This document shows positions 21,750-33,500 of a DNA stretch of 64,000 nt, piece by piece; the stretch's first letter is position 1, and each line of letters starts with the position of its first letter. The notes under the pieces were generated by a model. It was not told the origin of the DNA. It did not search any database and was given only the letters and a program-made list of their open reading frames with translations. The translations under genes and the position numbers were made by a program. This stretch comes from Saccharina japonica (Eukaryota; Sar; Phaeophyceae; Laminariales; Laminariaceae), in contig MEHQ01004509.1 of assembly GCA_008828725.1 (NCBI GenBank), positions 62,001 through 126,000 of the forward strand, read 5' to 3'.

Positions 21750-23700
21750 GTGGCTGCAGGACAAAGGCAGTAAACCCTGTTAGGACTGCATCCCCGTTGT
21801 GGCTACACAACCCTTGGAATTAGTAGGAGAGCCAAATTTAAGTTCCTTTATAGTATAGGAGTTAAATGGTGTCATCATCCTACATGTAGATCGTACGCTT
21901 CTACGGGTGTCCTCGTAGCCGCTGGACTTGTATCCTACCCGACCTTTTAGCTGATTTTCCTCCACCGTTTCATTCGGCCTGGGGGAATAGGGCAGGGGGT
22001 ATGCTTCGGATAGGGTACGGGTATAGTAAGGTATCAGGCCGCGTACTAAATGTACCCGCTACTGACGTTCGAATATGCACCCGGTGCGAACACTGCCCTG
22101 CAGACGGGTACAATACTTCATCAGTGGATGGAACACTCTGTCAGTATCGGATATATTCCCTGGATTGTACCTCTAACATTACAGATACCCACCGACACGG
22201 TTAGCTTTCGGAATTCAGGTACTGTGAATAACCAACTACCAGGTTATATTTCATACATTATGTTTTAACATTTGATGTTGCAACGGGTATGGCATTGGGG
22301 GCGTCAATATGCGCACTATACACCGTTGGCAGAGTATCCCCGAGTATGTTACCCGGACTCCTGTAAGTATGTACTCGAATAAGCTCACCGTTGCTACTAA
22401 TAGCTCGTAACTAGGAATAATGTGTAAAAACTTACACCAGCAGCAACGGAGGTACAGCACTGTGCGGCAGAGCCAGTACTCCAGTACGCGTACGTACTGT
22501 ACAGGAGCCCTTTGGGCGTGATGCACACTCGTGGACTTGCCGTGGTCTGAGGACATACTGTTCTGTACCCACCGTTCCCCTCGTGCTTGGTACTTTGTAG
22601 GGGGATCAAGCCGTGCTATATATGTGGACCTGGCGTACTTTTCGTTTTACTAATACCTGCCTCGTCACAGCAGCACCAAGGACTGCACCGCAGTACGAAT
22701 ATGAATACACGTGATTATTGTTTTACCAGTAGGCTTACCATACGTACTGTTTTCAGGTACTGGAGCGTATGTAGCATTGTAAAAATAACGTGTACGCACT
22801 GTGTATCTGAAACATGAGTGATGCCACGTGCTATTATATACCTTGTACATATATACCTGATATCTGTGTGAACAAAGCAGTACTGCTGAACAGTACTCTA
22901 CGCGTCCTGTCAGCCGTGTAACTTCCTCCTTTCTCGCGGGCCCATCTCCAAACGCGAAGCATGAAGACCTGGCGACCTTGCCTTTTTTGCCGCCAATAGA
23001 CATACCCTACATCGCACACTACTCGGCTGGGCTCCTCCTGCGAATACATACAGACGTGTCTTCGTACGTGACGGTTGTATTGTGCCTAAAGTGAAAACCC
23101 AAGTTGCCTCTTGTGGAGTCCCATTGGGAGCGGCCACCGTCGCGGAGTAGCGCCGGACGTGCCTGCGCGAAGGTGGGAATCACTGTTCTTGCTTCTCATC
23201 ATGGCATGTGAAGTGGAAGTGTCCTAAAAACAGCCAAATGTGTTGTCGGCCAAAATAAATAACACCACGGGCTTTGCGTCCTCCCAACGAGCGCTTCAGC
23301 GGCACCGATCACACGATTTGTTATCGCCAGGGTTCTACATCTTAACGACTTGTGCCATGATTTATTTAGTGCGATGCGCCTTGCACGGCAGATTGAGGGC
23401 AATACGTGTGCACATCGATGCTGCTCCCTTGATCGATATATATTCTGACCTAGTGTAGGTGGATCTGTCAAGTAGGGGCAGACAAAAATACAAGACATAT
23501 GCAATCAAGATCAACTCCATCCAACCATTTGTCGTTGGTCCAACCTCCTGGCGTCCACACCTTCCTGCCGGCATACAAACGTCGTAAAAGGGTGCTGACC
23601 ACAAGACAGTCACTATGAAAGGCGCAAATGTATACGTCCGATCGGGTCCAAGGGCATATAGTGGGGCTTTCAGTGGTACTAAGTTCAAACGTGCCAACTT
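21750..23700. other. Anonymous stretch upstream of the EsV-1-7 gene
   Basis: I see no gene, SINE or foldback here. Scattered short open frames have no domain pattern. No promoter element can be named with confidence. Confidence 0.35.
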
Positions 23701-23879
23701 CGTTTTTATAGTCCACTTGGTATATGTCCAGGTTTGTGCGACACTCAATCCGTTGTTTTTACTTGTTAATTTCTCGAACGGCAGGTGTGCACAGCTCAGC
23801 ACAAGGTCTCTTTTGCGCTAGTCACCTCCTCTGCTGGGCTGCCACAAGCAATCCACGGCCGCGGTTATCTTCGGTGAAA

Positions 23880-26720
23880 ATGAGACAATGCTTACGTGAC
23901 TCCTGCTCAAAGCGACCGAGCTTCAATGTCGACGGCAGCAAAAGGCCAGCGTACTGCAAGCAACATTCTGAGCACGGCATGGTTGATGTCGTTACCAGGC
24001 GTTGCTCACACGATTCCTGTGAGAAATCACCAGGGTTTAATGCTGAAGGCAGCGAAAGAGCGATGATCTGCAAGAAACATGCTAAGGACGGCATGGTCAA
24101 CGTCGTTCGCAGGCGTTGCCTACATGACTCCTGCACGTCCGAACCCAGCTTCAATTATGCGGGCAGCAAAATGGCAGCCTACTGCAAACAACATACTGTA
24201 GACGGCATGGTAATGCTCTCTGGCAGGCATTGCTTGCATGAAACCTGCACAAAGCGACCGAGCTTCAATGTCGAGGGCAGCAAAAGGCCAGCGTACTGCA
24301 AGCAACATTCTGAGCACGGCATGATTGATGTCGTGACCAGGCGTTGTTTGCGTGATTCCTGTATGACAAAATCTAGTTTCAATATTGTAGGCAGCACGAC
24401 AGCGGCGTTCTGCAAGACACATTCTGAGGACGGCATGGTTGATGTCGTTAACAGGCGTTGCTCGCACGATTTCTGTGAGAAAACACCCTTGTTTAATGTT
24501 GAGGGCAGCAAACGAGCGATGTTTTGCAAGGACCATGCTGAGGACGGCATGGTAAACGTCGTGAAAAGGCGTTGCTCACACGATGCCTGTAGAAAAAAAC
24601 CGTTGTTCAATGTCGAGGGCAAGAGGGCGATGTTCTGCAAGGATCATGCTGAGCACGGCATGGTTAACGTCATCAGCAAGCGTTGTGCAAATGCCTTGTG
24701 CACGACGCAACCGAGCTTCAACATCGAGGGCAACAGAACGCCAGCCTACTGCAAGCAACATGCTAAAGACGGCATGGTTGATGTCGTGAGGAGGCGTTGC
24801 TCACACGGTTCCTGTAGAACAACACCATTGTTTAATGTTAAGGGCAAGAGGGCGATGTTCTGCAAGGACCATGCTGAGCACGGCATGGTTGACGGTATCA
24901 ACAAGCGTTGTGCAAATGCCTTGTGCATGAAGCAACCGAGCTTCAACATCGAGGGAAGCAAGACGCCAGCCTACTGCAAGCAACATGCTACGGACGGCAT
25001 GGTAAACGTCGTTGACAAGCGTTGCTCACATGAATCCTGCGTGACTCTACCTGGCTTCAATTTTGATGGCAGCAAGACGGCAATGTTCTGCACTCAACAC
25101 GCTGAGGACGGTATGTTGAATGTCGTTAGCAGACGTTGCTCACATAACTCGTGTACGGCAGCACCATACTTCAATGTTGAGGGCAGTAAGACGGCGATGT
25201 TCTGCAAGCAACACGCTGAGGACGGCATGGTGAATGTCACCAGAAGGCGTTGTTCACATGGTTCCTGTGCTACAAGACCGCATTTCAATGTTGATGGCAG
25301 TAAGACCGCGATGTTCTGCAAGACACACGCTGAGGGTGGCATGGTGAATGTCGTTAGCAGGCGTTGCTCGCATGATTCCTGTATGACGCTACCGACCTTC
25401 AACGTCGAGGGCACCAAGAAAGCAGCGTACTGCAAGCAACATGCCCAGGACGGCATGGTGAATGTTTCCAGAAGGCGTTGTTCACATGGTTCCTGTGCGA
25501 CAAGACCACATTTCAATGTTGAGGGCAGTACGACGGCAATGTTTTGCAAAAAACACGCTGAGGGTGGCATGGCGAATGTCGTTAGCAGGCGTTGCTCACA
25601 TGATTCTTGTATGACGCTACCGACCTTCAATGTGGAGGGCACCAAGAAAGCAACGTACTGCAAGCAACATGCTAAGGACGGCATGGTAAACGTCCGTGAC
25701 AGGCGCTGCTCGCATGACTCCTGCACGGCGCAACCGCGCTTTAATGCTGAGAGCAGCAAAATGGCAACGTACTGCGAGAAGCATGCCGAGGCAGGCATGG
25801 TCAACGTCTGCAACCGTCGTTATTCGTATGCCGCCTGTGCGGCAGAACCAAATTTCGATGTTGAGGGCAGCAAGACCGCGACGTTCTGCGACAATCATGC
25901 TGCGAATGGCATGGGCGACGTCGTTAGCAGGCGTTGCTCGCATGATTCCTGTAGGAACATACCATTCTTCAATGTTGAGGGCAGCAACAAGGCGATTTTC
26001 TGCATGGACCATGCTGAGGACGGCATGGTTGACATCCATAGCAAGCCTTGCGCACATGCCTCGTGCACGAAGCAACCGAGCTTCAACACCGAGGGCTGCA
26101 AAATGCCAGCCTACTGCAAGAAACACTCTAAGGACGGCATTATAACCGTCGTTGACAAGCGTTGCTCACATGACTCCTGCGTGACGCTACCGAGTTTCAA
26201 TTTCGAGGGCAGCAAGAAAGCAGAGTACTGCAAGGAACATGCTAAGGACGGCATGGTAAACGTTTACACCGAGCGTTGTTCACATGCTTCTTGCAAGAGG
26301 AAACCGACATTCAACGTCAAGGGCAGCAAGGCGGTGAAGCGCTCTAAGCAGCATGCTGTGGACACCATGGCGAACATCCGCACGGAGACTTGCTCACATA
26401 ATTCCTGCTTAAAGCTGCCGGCGTGGGGTGTGCTGACCGACAGTGAGGCCACTACTTGCCTTTGCCATAAAGACGACATCTTGGGCGGTCCGGTGATTAG
26501 CTTCAAAAACAAGTGCAAGGTCGCGAGTTGTGGGCGGGCATCACAATGGCGCCTGAATGGGAAGCAGCCTACCCACTGCTGTATTCACGGCCCCCTAGAA
26601 GAAGGGCTTGTCCGCACTGTCGGAGCGGCTAGCAGCAAGAGAAGTCGCCGTAACCCATCCTATGGTGCCGCAACAGGCCTTTCATTTCAAGTGAAAACAG
26701 AGGTTTTGAACGCTTTCTGA
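23880..26720 (+). CDS. EsV-1-7 repeat protein (22 good plus 2 degenerate units)
   Basis: An intronless frame of 946 codons from this ATG. Tandem units of 38 residues have the spacing C-X4-C-X16-C-X2-H-X12 and a consensus like RRCSHDSC..P.FNVEGSK.A.YCK.HA.DGMVNVV. Units 1-22 are regular. Unit 18 has Tyr for the first Cys, unit 22 lacks the third Cys (KRSKQH), and units 7 and 9 have X15 for X16. Two degenerate units follow, then a basic tail (SSKRSRRNP) of about 35 residues. The motif is that of EsV-1-7 proteins, a presumed zinc-binding fold known in brown algae (IMMEDIATE UPRIGHT) and in phaeoviruses. Their biochemical role is not established. The frame is open back to an ATG at 23724, but those 52 residues lack the motif. 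I prefer 23880 because it has A at -3 and the array starts immediately. The neighbour at 27793-29058 is convergent. Function here is unknown. Confidence 0.85.
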   Translation: MRQCLRDSCSKRPSFNVDGSKRPAYCKQHSEHGMVDVVTRRCSHDSCEKSPGFNAEGSERAMICKKHAKDGMVNVVRRRCLHDSCTSEPSFNYAGSKMAAYCKQHTVDGMVMLSGRHCLHETCTKRPSFNVEGSKRPAYCKQHSEHGMIDVVTRRCLRDSCMTKSSFNIVGSTTAAFCKTHSEDGMVDVVNRRCSHDFCEKTPLFNVEGSKRAMFCKDHAEDGMVNVVKRRCSHDACRKKPLFNVEGKRAMFCKDHAEHGMVNVISKRCANALCTTQPSFNIEGNRTPAYCKQHAKDGMVDVVRRRCSHGSCRTTPLFNVKGKRAMFCKDHAEHGMVDGINKRCANALCMKQPSFNIEGSKTPAYCKQHATDGMVNVVDKRCSHESCVTLPGFNFDGSKTAMFCTQHAEDGMLNVVSRRCSHNSCTAAPYFNVEGSKTAMFCKQHAEDGMVNVTRRRCSHGSCATRPHFNVDGSKTAMFCKTHAEGGMVNVVSRRCSHDSCMTLPTFNVEGTKKAAYCKQHAQDGMVNVSRRRCSHGSCATRPHFNVEGSTTAMFCKKHAEGGMANVVSRRCSHDSCMTLPTFNVEGTKKATYCKQHAKDGMVNVRDRRCSHDSCTAQPRFNAESSKMATYCEKHAEAGMVNVCNRRYSYAACAAEPNFDVEGSKTATFCDNHAANGMGDVVSRRCSHDSCRNIPFFNVEGSNKAIFCMDHAEDGMVDIHSKPCAHASCTKQPSFNTEGCKMPAYCKKHSKDGIITVVDKRCSHDSCVTLPSFNFEGSKKAEYCKEHAKDGMVNVYTERCSHASCKRKPTFNVKGSKAVKRSKQHAVDTMANIRTETCSHNSCLKLPAWGVLTDSEATTCLCHKDDILGGPVISFKNKCKVASCGRASQWRLNGKQPTHCCIHGPLEEGLVRTVGAASSKRSRRNPSYGAATGLSFQVKTEVLNAF

Positions 26721-27357
26721 ATGACCTGTAACATATGTTGACTACAGATTTGGCAATCCACGGAGGCGTTCCACTGCCGGGACCGATAGGGGCACATTGT
26801 CTGTAGTTCATGGGCTATAGCTGTTGCTTGAAAGGCGTGCCCTGACGTCTGCCTTGTTGGCGTTGCCGTTTTCGTTCGAAGTGCTTCGTTACCCACTGTG
26901 TTAATGCTTTTCTTTCTCCACTTCGGGGCAAGGCAATCAAAATAACTCTTCGCGTGTAGCCTGAAGCTACGATGGAGTCCCGACGCATGCTACGATAGAG
27001 GTCACCATGTTATTTTTGAGATCCTCACTTGAGGAGCGTCATACCTCACCGAAAAAATGGTTTTGGAGGAAAATAAAAGTGCTGCCGGATGATAAATCTC
27101 AGGACCAAAGTATATTCTGAAACATTATTCGTCACAAAACTGGAAGTCCGACGAATTTGGGTTAAGGAGCTCGATCGTTCAGAAAACGATTCAGTCCAAA
27201 AGTGCTACCTCTACCGTAGCACGTGTCTCCCCCTTTCTTTCCCAAAACTCATGTGTGTAGTTGGGGAGCTGCGAAAATCGCGGGCAACGCCAGTGCTACG
27301 AGAGTCATCCCCCCGCTCTTTCCCAAAACTCATGTGGCGTAACAAACGTGATTAACG
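26721..27357. other. Spacer between the convergent EsV-1-7 genes
   Basis: No gene. A 21-bp unit around CTTTCCCAAAACTCATGTG occurs twice (about 27236 and 27311), each copy after a CCCCC-containing tract. GTAGCCTGAAGCTACGA near 26956 can form a small hairpin. I cannot assign terminators or polyadenylation sites. Confidence 0.4.
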
Positions 27358-27792
27358 TTAGACGTCGTCAGCAGCATGCTGCTTGCAGTACGCGCCTGTC
27401 TTCCTCCCTATGTTATCCAAGCTCGGTTTCTTCATGCAGGGGTCCTGGGAGAAACACTTGGTTTCGAGATTGTTCATGCCTTCCGTAGTATGTTTCTTGC
27501 AGTATGCTGCCGTAATGCTACCATTGGTGTTTAACGTTGCTGTTGTCTGGCAGAGATCATCTGAGCAGCCCTTGGCTTTGACGTGAACCATGCCGTCCTC
27601 AGCATGATTCTTGCAGTACACCCCGATCTTACTGCCCTCGGCGTTGAACGTTGCTATATTTGAGCAGAAAGCATAAGAGCAGCTCTAGATCTTGACATTG
27701 ACCATGCCGTCCTTAGCATGTTGCTTGCAGTACGCTGCCGTCTGGTTGACTTCGGCGTTGAAGGCCGATTATTTCCTGCAGGGGGGATGTTT
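27358..27792 (-). pseudogene. Decayed C-terminal units of the minus-strand EsV-1-7 array
   Basis: Reading on in the same frame beyond the stop of the 421-residue protein gives about four more EsV-1-7 units. They include FNAEVNQTAAYCKQHAKDGM, FNAEGSKIGVYCKNHAEDGM and KPSLDNIGRKTGAYCKQHAA, ending at a TAA at 27358. Three in-frame stops interrupt them: TGA where the first Cys of the next unit is expected, then TAA, then TAG just before the following unit. No frameshift is visible. The tail therefore looks like a recently truncated part of a 15-unit gene. Confidence 0.75.
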
Positions 27793-29058
27793 TCAACGCT
27801 TGGTGCGGATATTAACCATACCGTCGTCAGCATGTTGCTTGCAGTACTCTACCGTCTTGCTGCCTTCGAACCCGAAGGATGGCCATTTAGTGCAGAAGTA
27901 AAATAAACAGCAATCACGTTTCACGTTTACCATGCCCCTCAATGCATGTTTCCTGCAGTACGCCGCCACCTTGCTGCCTTCAACCTTATATATCGGCACC
28001 ATGGTGCAGAAGCCTTGCAAGCAATGCCTTCTAACGACATTTACCATGCCGTCAGCAGCATGCTGCTTGCAGTACGCGCCCGTCTTATCCCCTACGTTAT
28101 TGAAAGTCGGTACCTTCGTGCAGGAGTCTTTCGAACAGCGCTTGTACACGACGTTCACCATGCCGTCAGAAGCATGCTGCTCGCAGTATTCGCCCCTCTT
28201 GCTTCCAATAACATTGAATTTCGGAGGCTTTGTGCAGGAAACACTCGAACAGCGCCTGTCAACAACGTTAACCATGCCGTCAACAGCGTGTTTCTTACAG
28301 TACGCCGGCGGCTTGCAGCCATCCATGTTGAAGGTTGCGGTATTTGCGCAGAAGGCCTCTGAGCAACGCTTAGCCTTGACATTAACCATGCCGTGCTCAG
28401 CATGTAGCTGGCAGTACGCCGGTGTCTGGTTGCCTCGGGCGTTGAAGCTCGGTCTCTTCGTGCAGGAGCTATGTTTGCAACGCCTGTCGCGGACATTGAC
28501 CATGCCGTCCTCAGCATGTTGCATGCAGTACATTGGCGTCTTGCTGCCTTCAACATTGAAGGCTGCAAACTTGGTGCAGGAGCCAAAAGAGCAACGCTTA
28601 CTTACTACGTTTACCATGCCGTTCTTTGCGTGTTGCCTGCAGTAAACCGGCGTCTTGCTGCCCCCAGCATCAAAACTCGGCACTTTGGTGCAGAAGGCAT
28701 GCAAGCAGCGCTTGGTAACGACGTCAACCATGCCGTCAGCAGCATGTTGCTTGCAGTACGCGGCTGTCTTGCTCCCTATGTTGTTGAAGCTCGGTTTTGT
28801 CGTGCAGGAGTCCTGGAGGCAAAGCTTGGCTAATACATTGACCATGCCGGCTTCAGCATGTGACCTGCAGTACGCTGCCGTCTTGCTGTCCTCGGTGTTG
28901 AAACTAGCAGCCTTCGTGCAGAGCGAATCTGAGCAGCGGGCGACATTGACGTTAACCATGCCGTCCTCAGCATGTTGCTTGCAGTAGGCTGCAGTCTTGC
29001 TGCCCTGAACATTGAAGCTTGGGCGTTTTTTGCAGGAGGCATCTGAGCACCATTTCAT
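27793..29058 (-). CDS. EsV-1-7 repeat protein (11 units)
   Basis: A 421-codon intronless frame made almost wholly of EsV-1-7 units, with spacing C-X4-C-X16-C-X2-H-X12. It starts MKWCSDASCKKRPSFNVQGS and ends in VNIRTKR at a TGA. All eleven units keep the three Cys and the His. The start is the only ATG before the array. The protein is tail-to-tail with the longer array at 23880-26720, and unit sequences are similar but not identical between the two, so they are related paralogues that diverged. Loss of the C-terminal units at 27358-27792 probably shortened it from about 15 units. It may still be functional with 11, as EsV-1-7 proteins vary widely in unit number. Function is unknown. Confidence 0.8.
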   Translation of the reverse strand: MKWCSDASCKKRPSFNVQGSKTAAYCKQHAEDGMVNVNVARCSDSLCTKAASFNTEDSKTAAYCRSHAEAGMVNVLAKLCLQDSCTTKPSFNNIGSKTAAYCKQHAADGMVDVVTKRCLHAFCTKVPSFDAGGSKTPVYCRQHAKNGMVNVVSKRCSFGSCTKFAAFNVEGSKTPMYCMQHAEDGMVNVRDRRCKHSSCTKRPSFNARGNQTPAYCQLHAEHGMVNVKAKRCSEAFCANTATFNMDGCKPPAYCKKHAVDGMVNVVDRRCSSVSCTKPPKFNVIGSKRGEYCEQHASDGMVNVVYKRCSKDSCTKVPTFNNVGDKTGAYCKQHAADGMVNVVRRHCLQGFCTMVPIYKVEGSKVAAYCRKHALRGMVNVKRDCCLFYFCTKWPSFGFEGSKTVEYCKQHADDGMVNIRTKR

Positions 29059-32000
29059 TGTGACCGAAGATGAAGGCCACCGTTAAATTTCCGCAGCAGG
29101 TCAGCAGAAGAGACACCACGAACCACGAAGCCTCGGCCTGGACCTTGTACTCCTAACATCCGGGAGGCCAACAGACAAAAAAACGGTAGGGATTCTAGGG
29201 TTACGGATACAAATGCCTTCAACAGGTTGGGTACCACGCGGACGTTGGCAGGTATGTATTGTACGGAAACCCTAGTTGACGCGAACTCCGACCGTACATG
29301 CGAATACAAACATCACTCATTTTGTCCAACTGCACATATGCAACGTCTGCCTGTTTTTCTTTCCGCATGCGCCTCTGCCACGGCAGAAGGTTATTCCCAT
29401 ACCTTTGAAAAAAATGAATTCACCGACGGGTTCAGGCGTAAGACGTAAACAGTGTGACACAGTCTACCCCCACTGGGCATTTCCATGTTTGACAGAGGGA
29501 GTAGCAACCCCGCGCACACGCATTGCCGTCATTCCATATATAAAAAACGTAAGACAGCAACATCGTATCGCGATGAAACAACTTCTAGTACATGCCAGCC
29601 CTAGGCTCTGCAGGCTAAGATAAGTCTGAATTACCGCGCATCACTGGGTAATGATGCCAAGATGTATGATGCATACACACAACCCTATCTTCAGGTGTTG
29701 AGGCATATCTACCGGATAGCTCAGACCGATGGCTGGTGGTACACTGGACCAAGAAAGGACACTCATAAACAATTGAATATATACCTATCGTTGGCAAGTC
29801 TCATGTTCTCCCCGACAACCGAGGTATAGCATCCTTTTCTAGCCACATACAGATATACCGTAAATTATGGGTGTAATACACGTATACTCTACCGAAACCG
29901 TAAATAACTGGGTAGTCAAAGACGTGCTTAGTGTAAGGGAAAACGACGTATCTGGACTTCTGGGTGCAACTTATTGTGGAGTAAGCTGTATCACATGCTC
30001 TTTCAAATCGAGCAAATCTGCAAATATGAATACTTTGGTCCATGTATCCCTGGAGCAAGAACGACGTACCGGCAAGTTGACAGATAGCTCAACGATGGGA
30101 GTAACTATATGTTTTACTTGCAGCTGGACAGTCGGTGGGTGAGTGAATGCGTCGACTCTGGAACGCATACATTCAGCTGAAGTACTTGGCCGTTAGTTAG
30201 TACGGTGCTTGAACAGAAGCAAGCCGTTACCCAACTTGGCATTGATTAAAACCTTGAACTGAGCGAAAAACCTAAGACATTTCCTGCTAACTGGCATGCT
30301 TCGATCGCGACTCCCTACGTATTGGTCTGCCATCGTTTTGTGTGCCCGTATAGTGCAGTGCGTGCGACCAGAACAGTCTGACCCTGTAGTTTCAACCGTA
30401 TGTATCAGCTGTAAAACTGCCCCGAACCTAATATCATCACCACACAAGGGCAACATGCAGCTCTCGCTGTACTGAATTTCCCCTCACATGAGGTACCCAC
30501 ACGACTTTTCGCTTTCAAACAAAAATTGCGACAAATTAACCCGTCGCTGAGGGAGGGACCTATTCAATGCCGGTAAGTTGGGATGGTTATAGTTTCGCAC
30601 AATTGGTCGATCACGTTATAGATAGGGAATATAGAAAAGCCTCTTAACTTGCGTGTACTCTTTGGATTGTCTGCCGAATAGCTCAATATAACTCGAGCCA
30701 AAAATATAAATCTATATATTTAACCAACGATATATCTCGTGTGAGGCGTCAAAGCTTGGAAACATAGGTTTGGACAATAATCCTAAACTAGACTACCTTC
30801 GGGGTGCTTATATAATAGGCAGCGCCACAGAAACAAACTTGTGCTGCCGGTCTGGCACTGTCACCAAAACACCTTATGCGCTCTATACGATCGCCAGACA
30901 ACCGACTAGCCGGACAGGCTACCCACGTGCATATTTCTAGCAAAAGAGCCGGTAGATCTTTCCGACCCAAGGCATTCAGATTTCCCAAGCGCTAGGCCGG
31001 TAGGCTTGATATTCATATGTATACGCACAATGTATACGGCACAACCATACATATTCTATCGCCCGGTGCCTGCTGTTACGATTCGTATGTAAGAGGCATG
31101 CGGCTCGCCAAAATCGAAATGATTCTAGAAATCGTTTGGGACGAAATTACAGCTCGGGACCAACCATGGAGACATTGAAAGGGAGAATAGTTCGGGACGC
31201 ACTGGCTGATCCTTTCATACCTGATACAAGGTATGGTCGATGTAAATATCGTCCAGCCGCGTACCCACCCCTCAGGCGATCGCTCCTTACGATTAGGTAG
31301 TTATTTGGTGAGTTAGGATCTGGCTCTGGCTCGTAGGAATTGCTCAATATTCAATGTGACAAGATTGACAAACATATTGACATTGGCTAGATGTCGGTGC
31401 CTGCCAAGCACAGCGGAGCTCACGGCGGTTTATCTTGATATGTAAGATGTCGCTGTTTCTTGCTCTAAGCAGCAGGGGCACGGCCACGCACACCCACTGC
31501 AGTAGTAGCGCCGGGGCTTGTGCTGCACCATCACCCATGTCAAGCGAGACCAAGGCGGTCGTATCGGTGGCTGCGCGCGTGTTATAGTTGTTCAGCGTTA
31601 TTCTGCTTCGGCGTTTGCGTGCGTCCAAGCACTACGGCTGTGTCGACTATCGAATACATGCGGGACTGGCGCTACACGGATGGTCGGCTGGCGTCCTTGC
31701 CTTTGAACGCATGCAAGCGGGTGAACCAGGTACTGATTCGGTGTTATTTAGCATAAGTCGGAATTACGGCGGGAATGCTGGGCAGTCGGTTATATCTATG
31801 ACGTGCGTATCGTTGTCGTACGAAACACCGTGCAAGCTACTCGGTGGGAAATGTCAATGTACAACAGCCCGTGTAGCTCCGCCCGGGCTGCACGTGGGTT
31901 GCTCTGGAATGCATCGCGTCTCTTGCCGCATCACGTATAATACGTCCGCTGTACGATATAGATTAATAGGACCAAGTCCGAGGGGTCGTCTAGCGTTATT

Positions 32001-33220
32001 TTGGCACCCTCGTGTGTGTGATACGTGTCTTAACGTTAACATCGGGCCTTGCATACCAACTTTGTGCCAATAGTCGTGGTCTATAATGTACAAATCAGCT
32101 GAAACGTGGTGGTGCCGTGGTCCTTGAACACAATTAGTCAGTTAAAACGGTTCGAAAAATCGTGTCAACGTCTGGTCCGTACACCCAGAAAACTTTGGCC
32201 CTGCTCTGGGATATTGCCGAAAAAACGGAAACCATTGTTCGTTGCCTCGGAGCTTAATATCCGCGGTGGGGTTCGAGGGGGATGTATGTCTCTACCTCCG
32301 CGGCTGGCGCTAGGCCCACGTACCGACACGGGGTGTCCAGCACAACGAAACGTTAAACAAGGAAGAAAAACAACAGGGGAAACCACAAGTACGTACTCTT
32401 CGCAACTCCCGGTGCGGTTTTGCAATGTTCACACGAAACCCCCTACCCCGTTACTGCGACTATCGTGGCAATGCCGTTGTGTGAATGCGAGTTGGTGTGT
32501 ACCGGACTCGCTGCGCAACAGGATACTAACGGGTTCGACATTGCTGTTCTAGGGTACCGTCGTGACAGACTGGTCTCGTACTTACGGGGCGAGCTCGAAG
32601 ACAAAACGTTTCATCTCGATCTCCCATGAGATTTCTCTGAAAAATACTCGTTACAACGAGACAACACACCAAGGGAGTCGTTCTCTAGCCGCATGCAGGC
32701 AGCCGTTACTTGCTTCTAACCGGGCGAGAGATATGCCTGGCACGGTGAACTTGAATTGTTCTCATGAGCATGGAGATGTTTGAGCTGTACCTTGTGAGGT
32801 TGTAGTTGTGTACATGACATCTAATATACTACGACAAGCGCATGTACACGTTTATGTAAAAACACAGTTGGTACCTAGCTGACACACCAACGAGGCCACC
32901 GAATGACCCAGTGGCACTGGAGCGACTGGTACATCAGTTTCGGTTGCGGGTGCAGCACGTCGTTTTGTTGACCCGTTTATTTTTGACCTTATGACATCCA
33001 CACATACGGAGAAATAAATTGCGAAGTAAACCCGTTTGTCGCATTTATGAGGTCAAGATTGCCGGGCTGCATAGGGTATAGGCAAACTAGCACACCGAGT
33101 ATTGCGATCGCCAAAGACTGGCACCCCTTCGGTGGAAGAGATGATCAAGGTCTAAGGGCGGGAGAAGGAGATTATGTCAGCGAACTACACTAGTACACTA
33201 CGACAATTGTAGAAATACCA
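29059..33220. other. Anonymous 4-kb stretch
   Basis: I see no recognisable gene, SINE or foldback. The longest frames (161 codons at 31588-32073 and 148 codons at 32106-32552, both +) have no domain pattern. The composition is even and repeat matches within the window are absent, which sets this region apart from its surroundings. Genes with short exons could be missed by eye. Confidence 0.35.
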
Positions 33221-33354
33221 TCAGGACCACTGTGTGGGCGAACCAGAGATGCCACTCGAACGGATGTTTAGTCGTGTATTTTGTGTTGCGTTTTGATATA
33301 CTGTGTAAGTAGGGGACGTGCGGGGACGTCTTGTCCGTGGTGGGTCGGGGCAAG

Positions 33355-33500
33355 CACCAACATAACCAATATCAGCAACAGCATTAGCCGAAGGAGCACA
33401 ACCACAACCAACAAAACAGCGCCAACCAAACAGCACCAGCAACAGCACCAGTACCGGCACCAGCTGAACAGCGCCAGCAGCAATTGCACAGCGCAGTAGC
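33355..33500. repeat. CAACA/CAGC-rich tract
   Basis: Interrupted CAACAG, CACCAG and ACCAAC units, giving low-complexity frames on both strands (Leu/Val/Cys-rich on -). Not a gene. Confidence 0.6.

Noticed and set aside
25094..25813. 239-codon minus-strand frame of repeated sequence, and similar frames at 24179 and 27932
   Set aside because: They are antisense readings of the EsV-1-7 arrays. The Cys/His spacing on the called strand is decisive.
27793..27830. TGA at a conserved Cys position as a selenocysteine codon
   Set aside because: A TAA and a TAG follow in the same frame within the next two units, and no SECIS-like structure was recognised. Decay is simpler.
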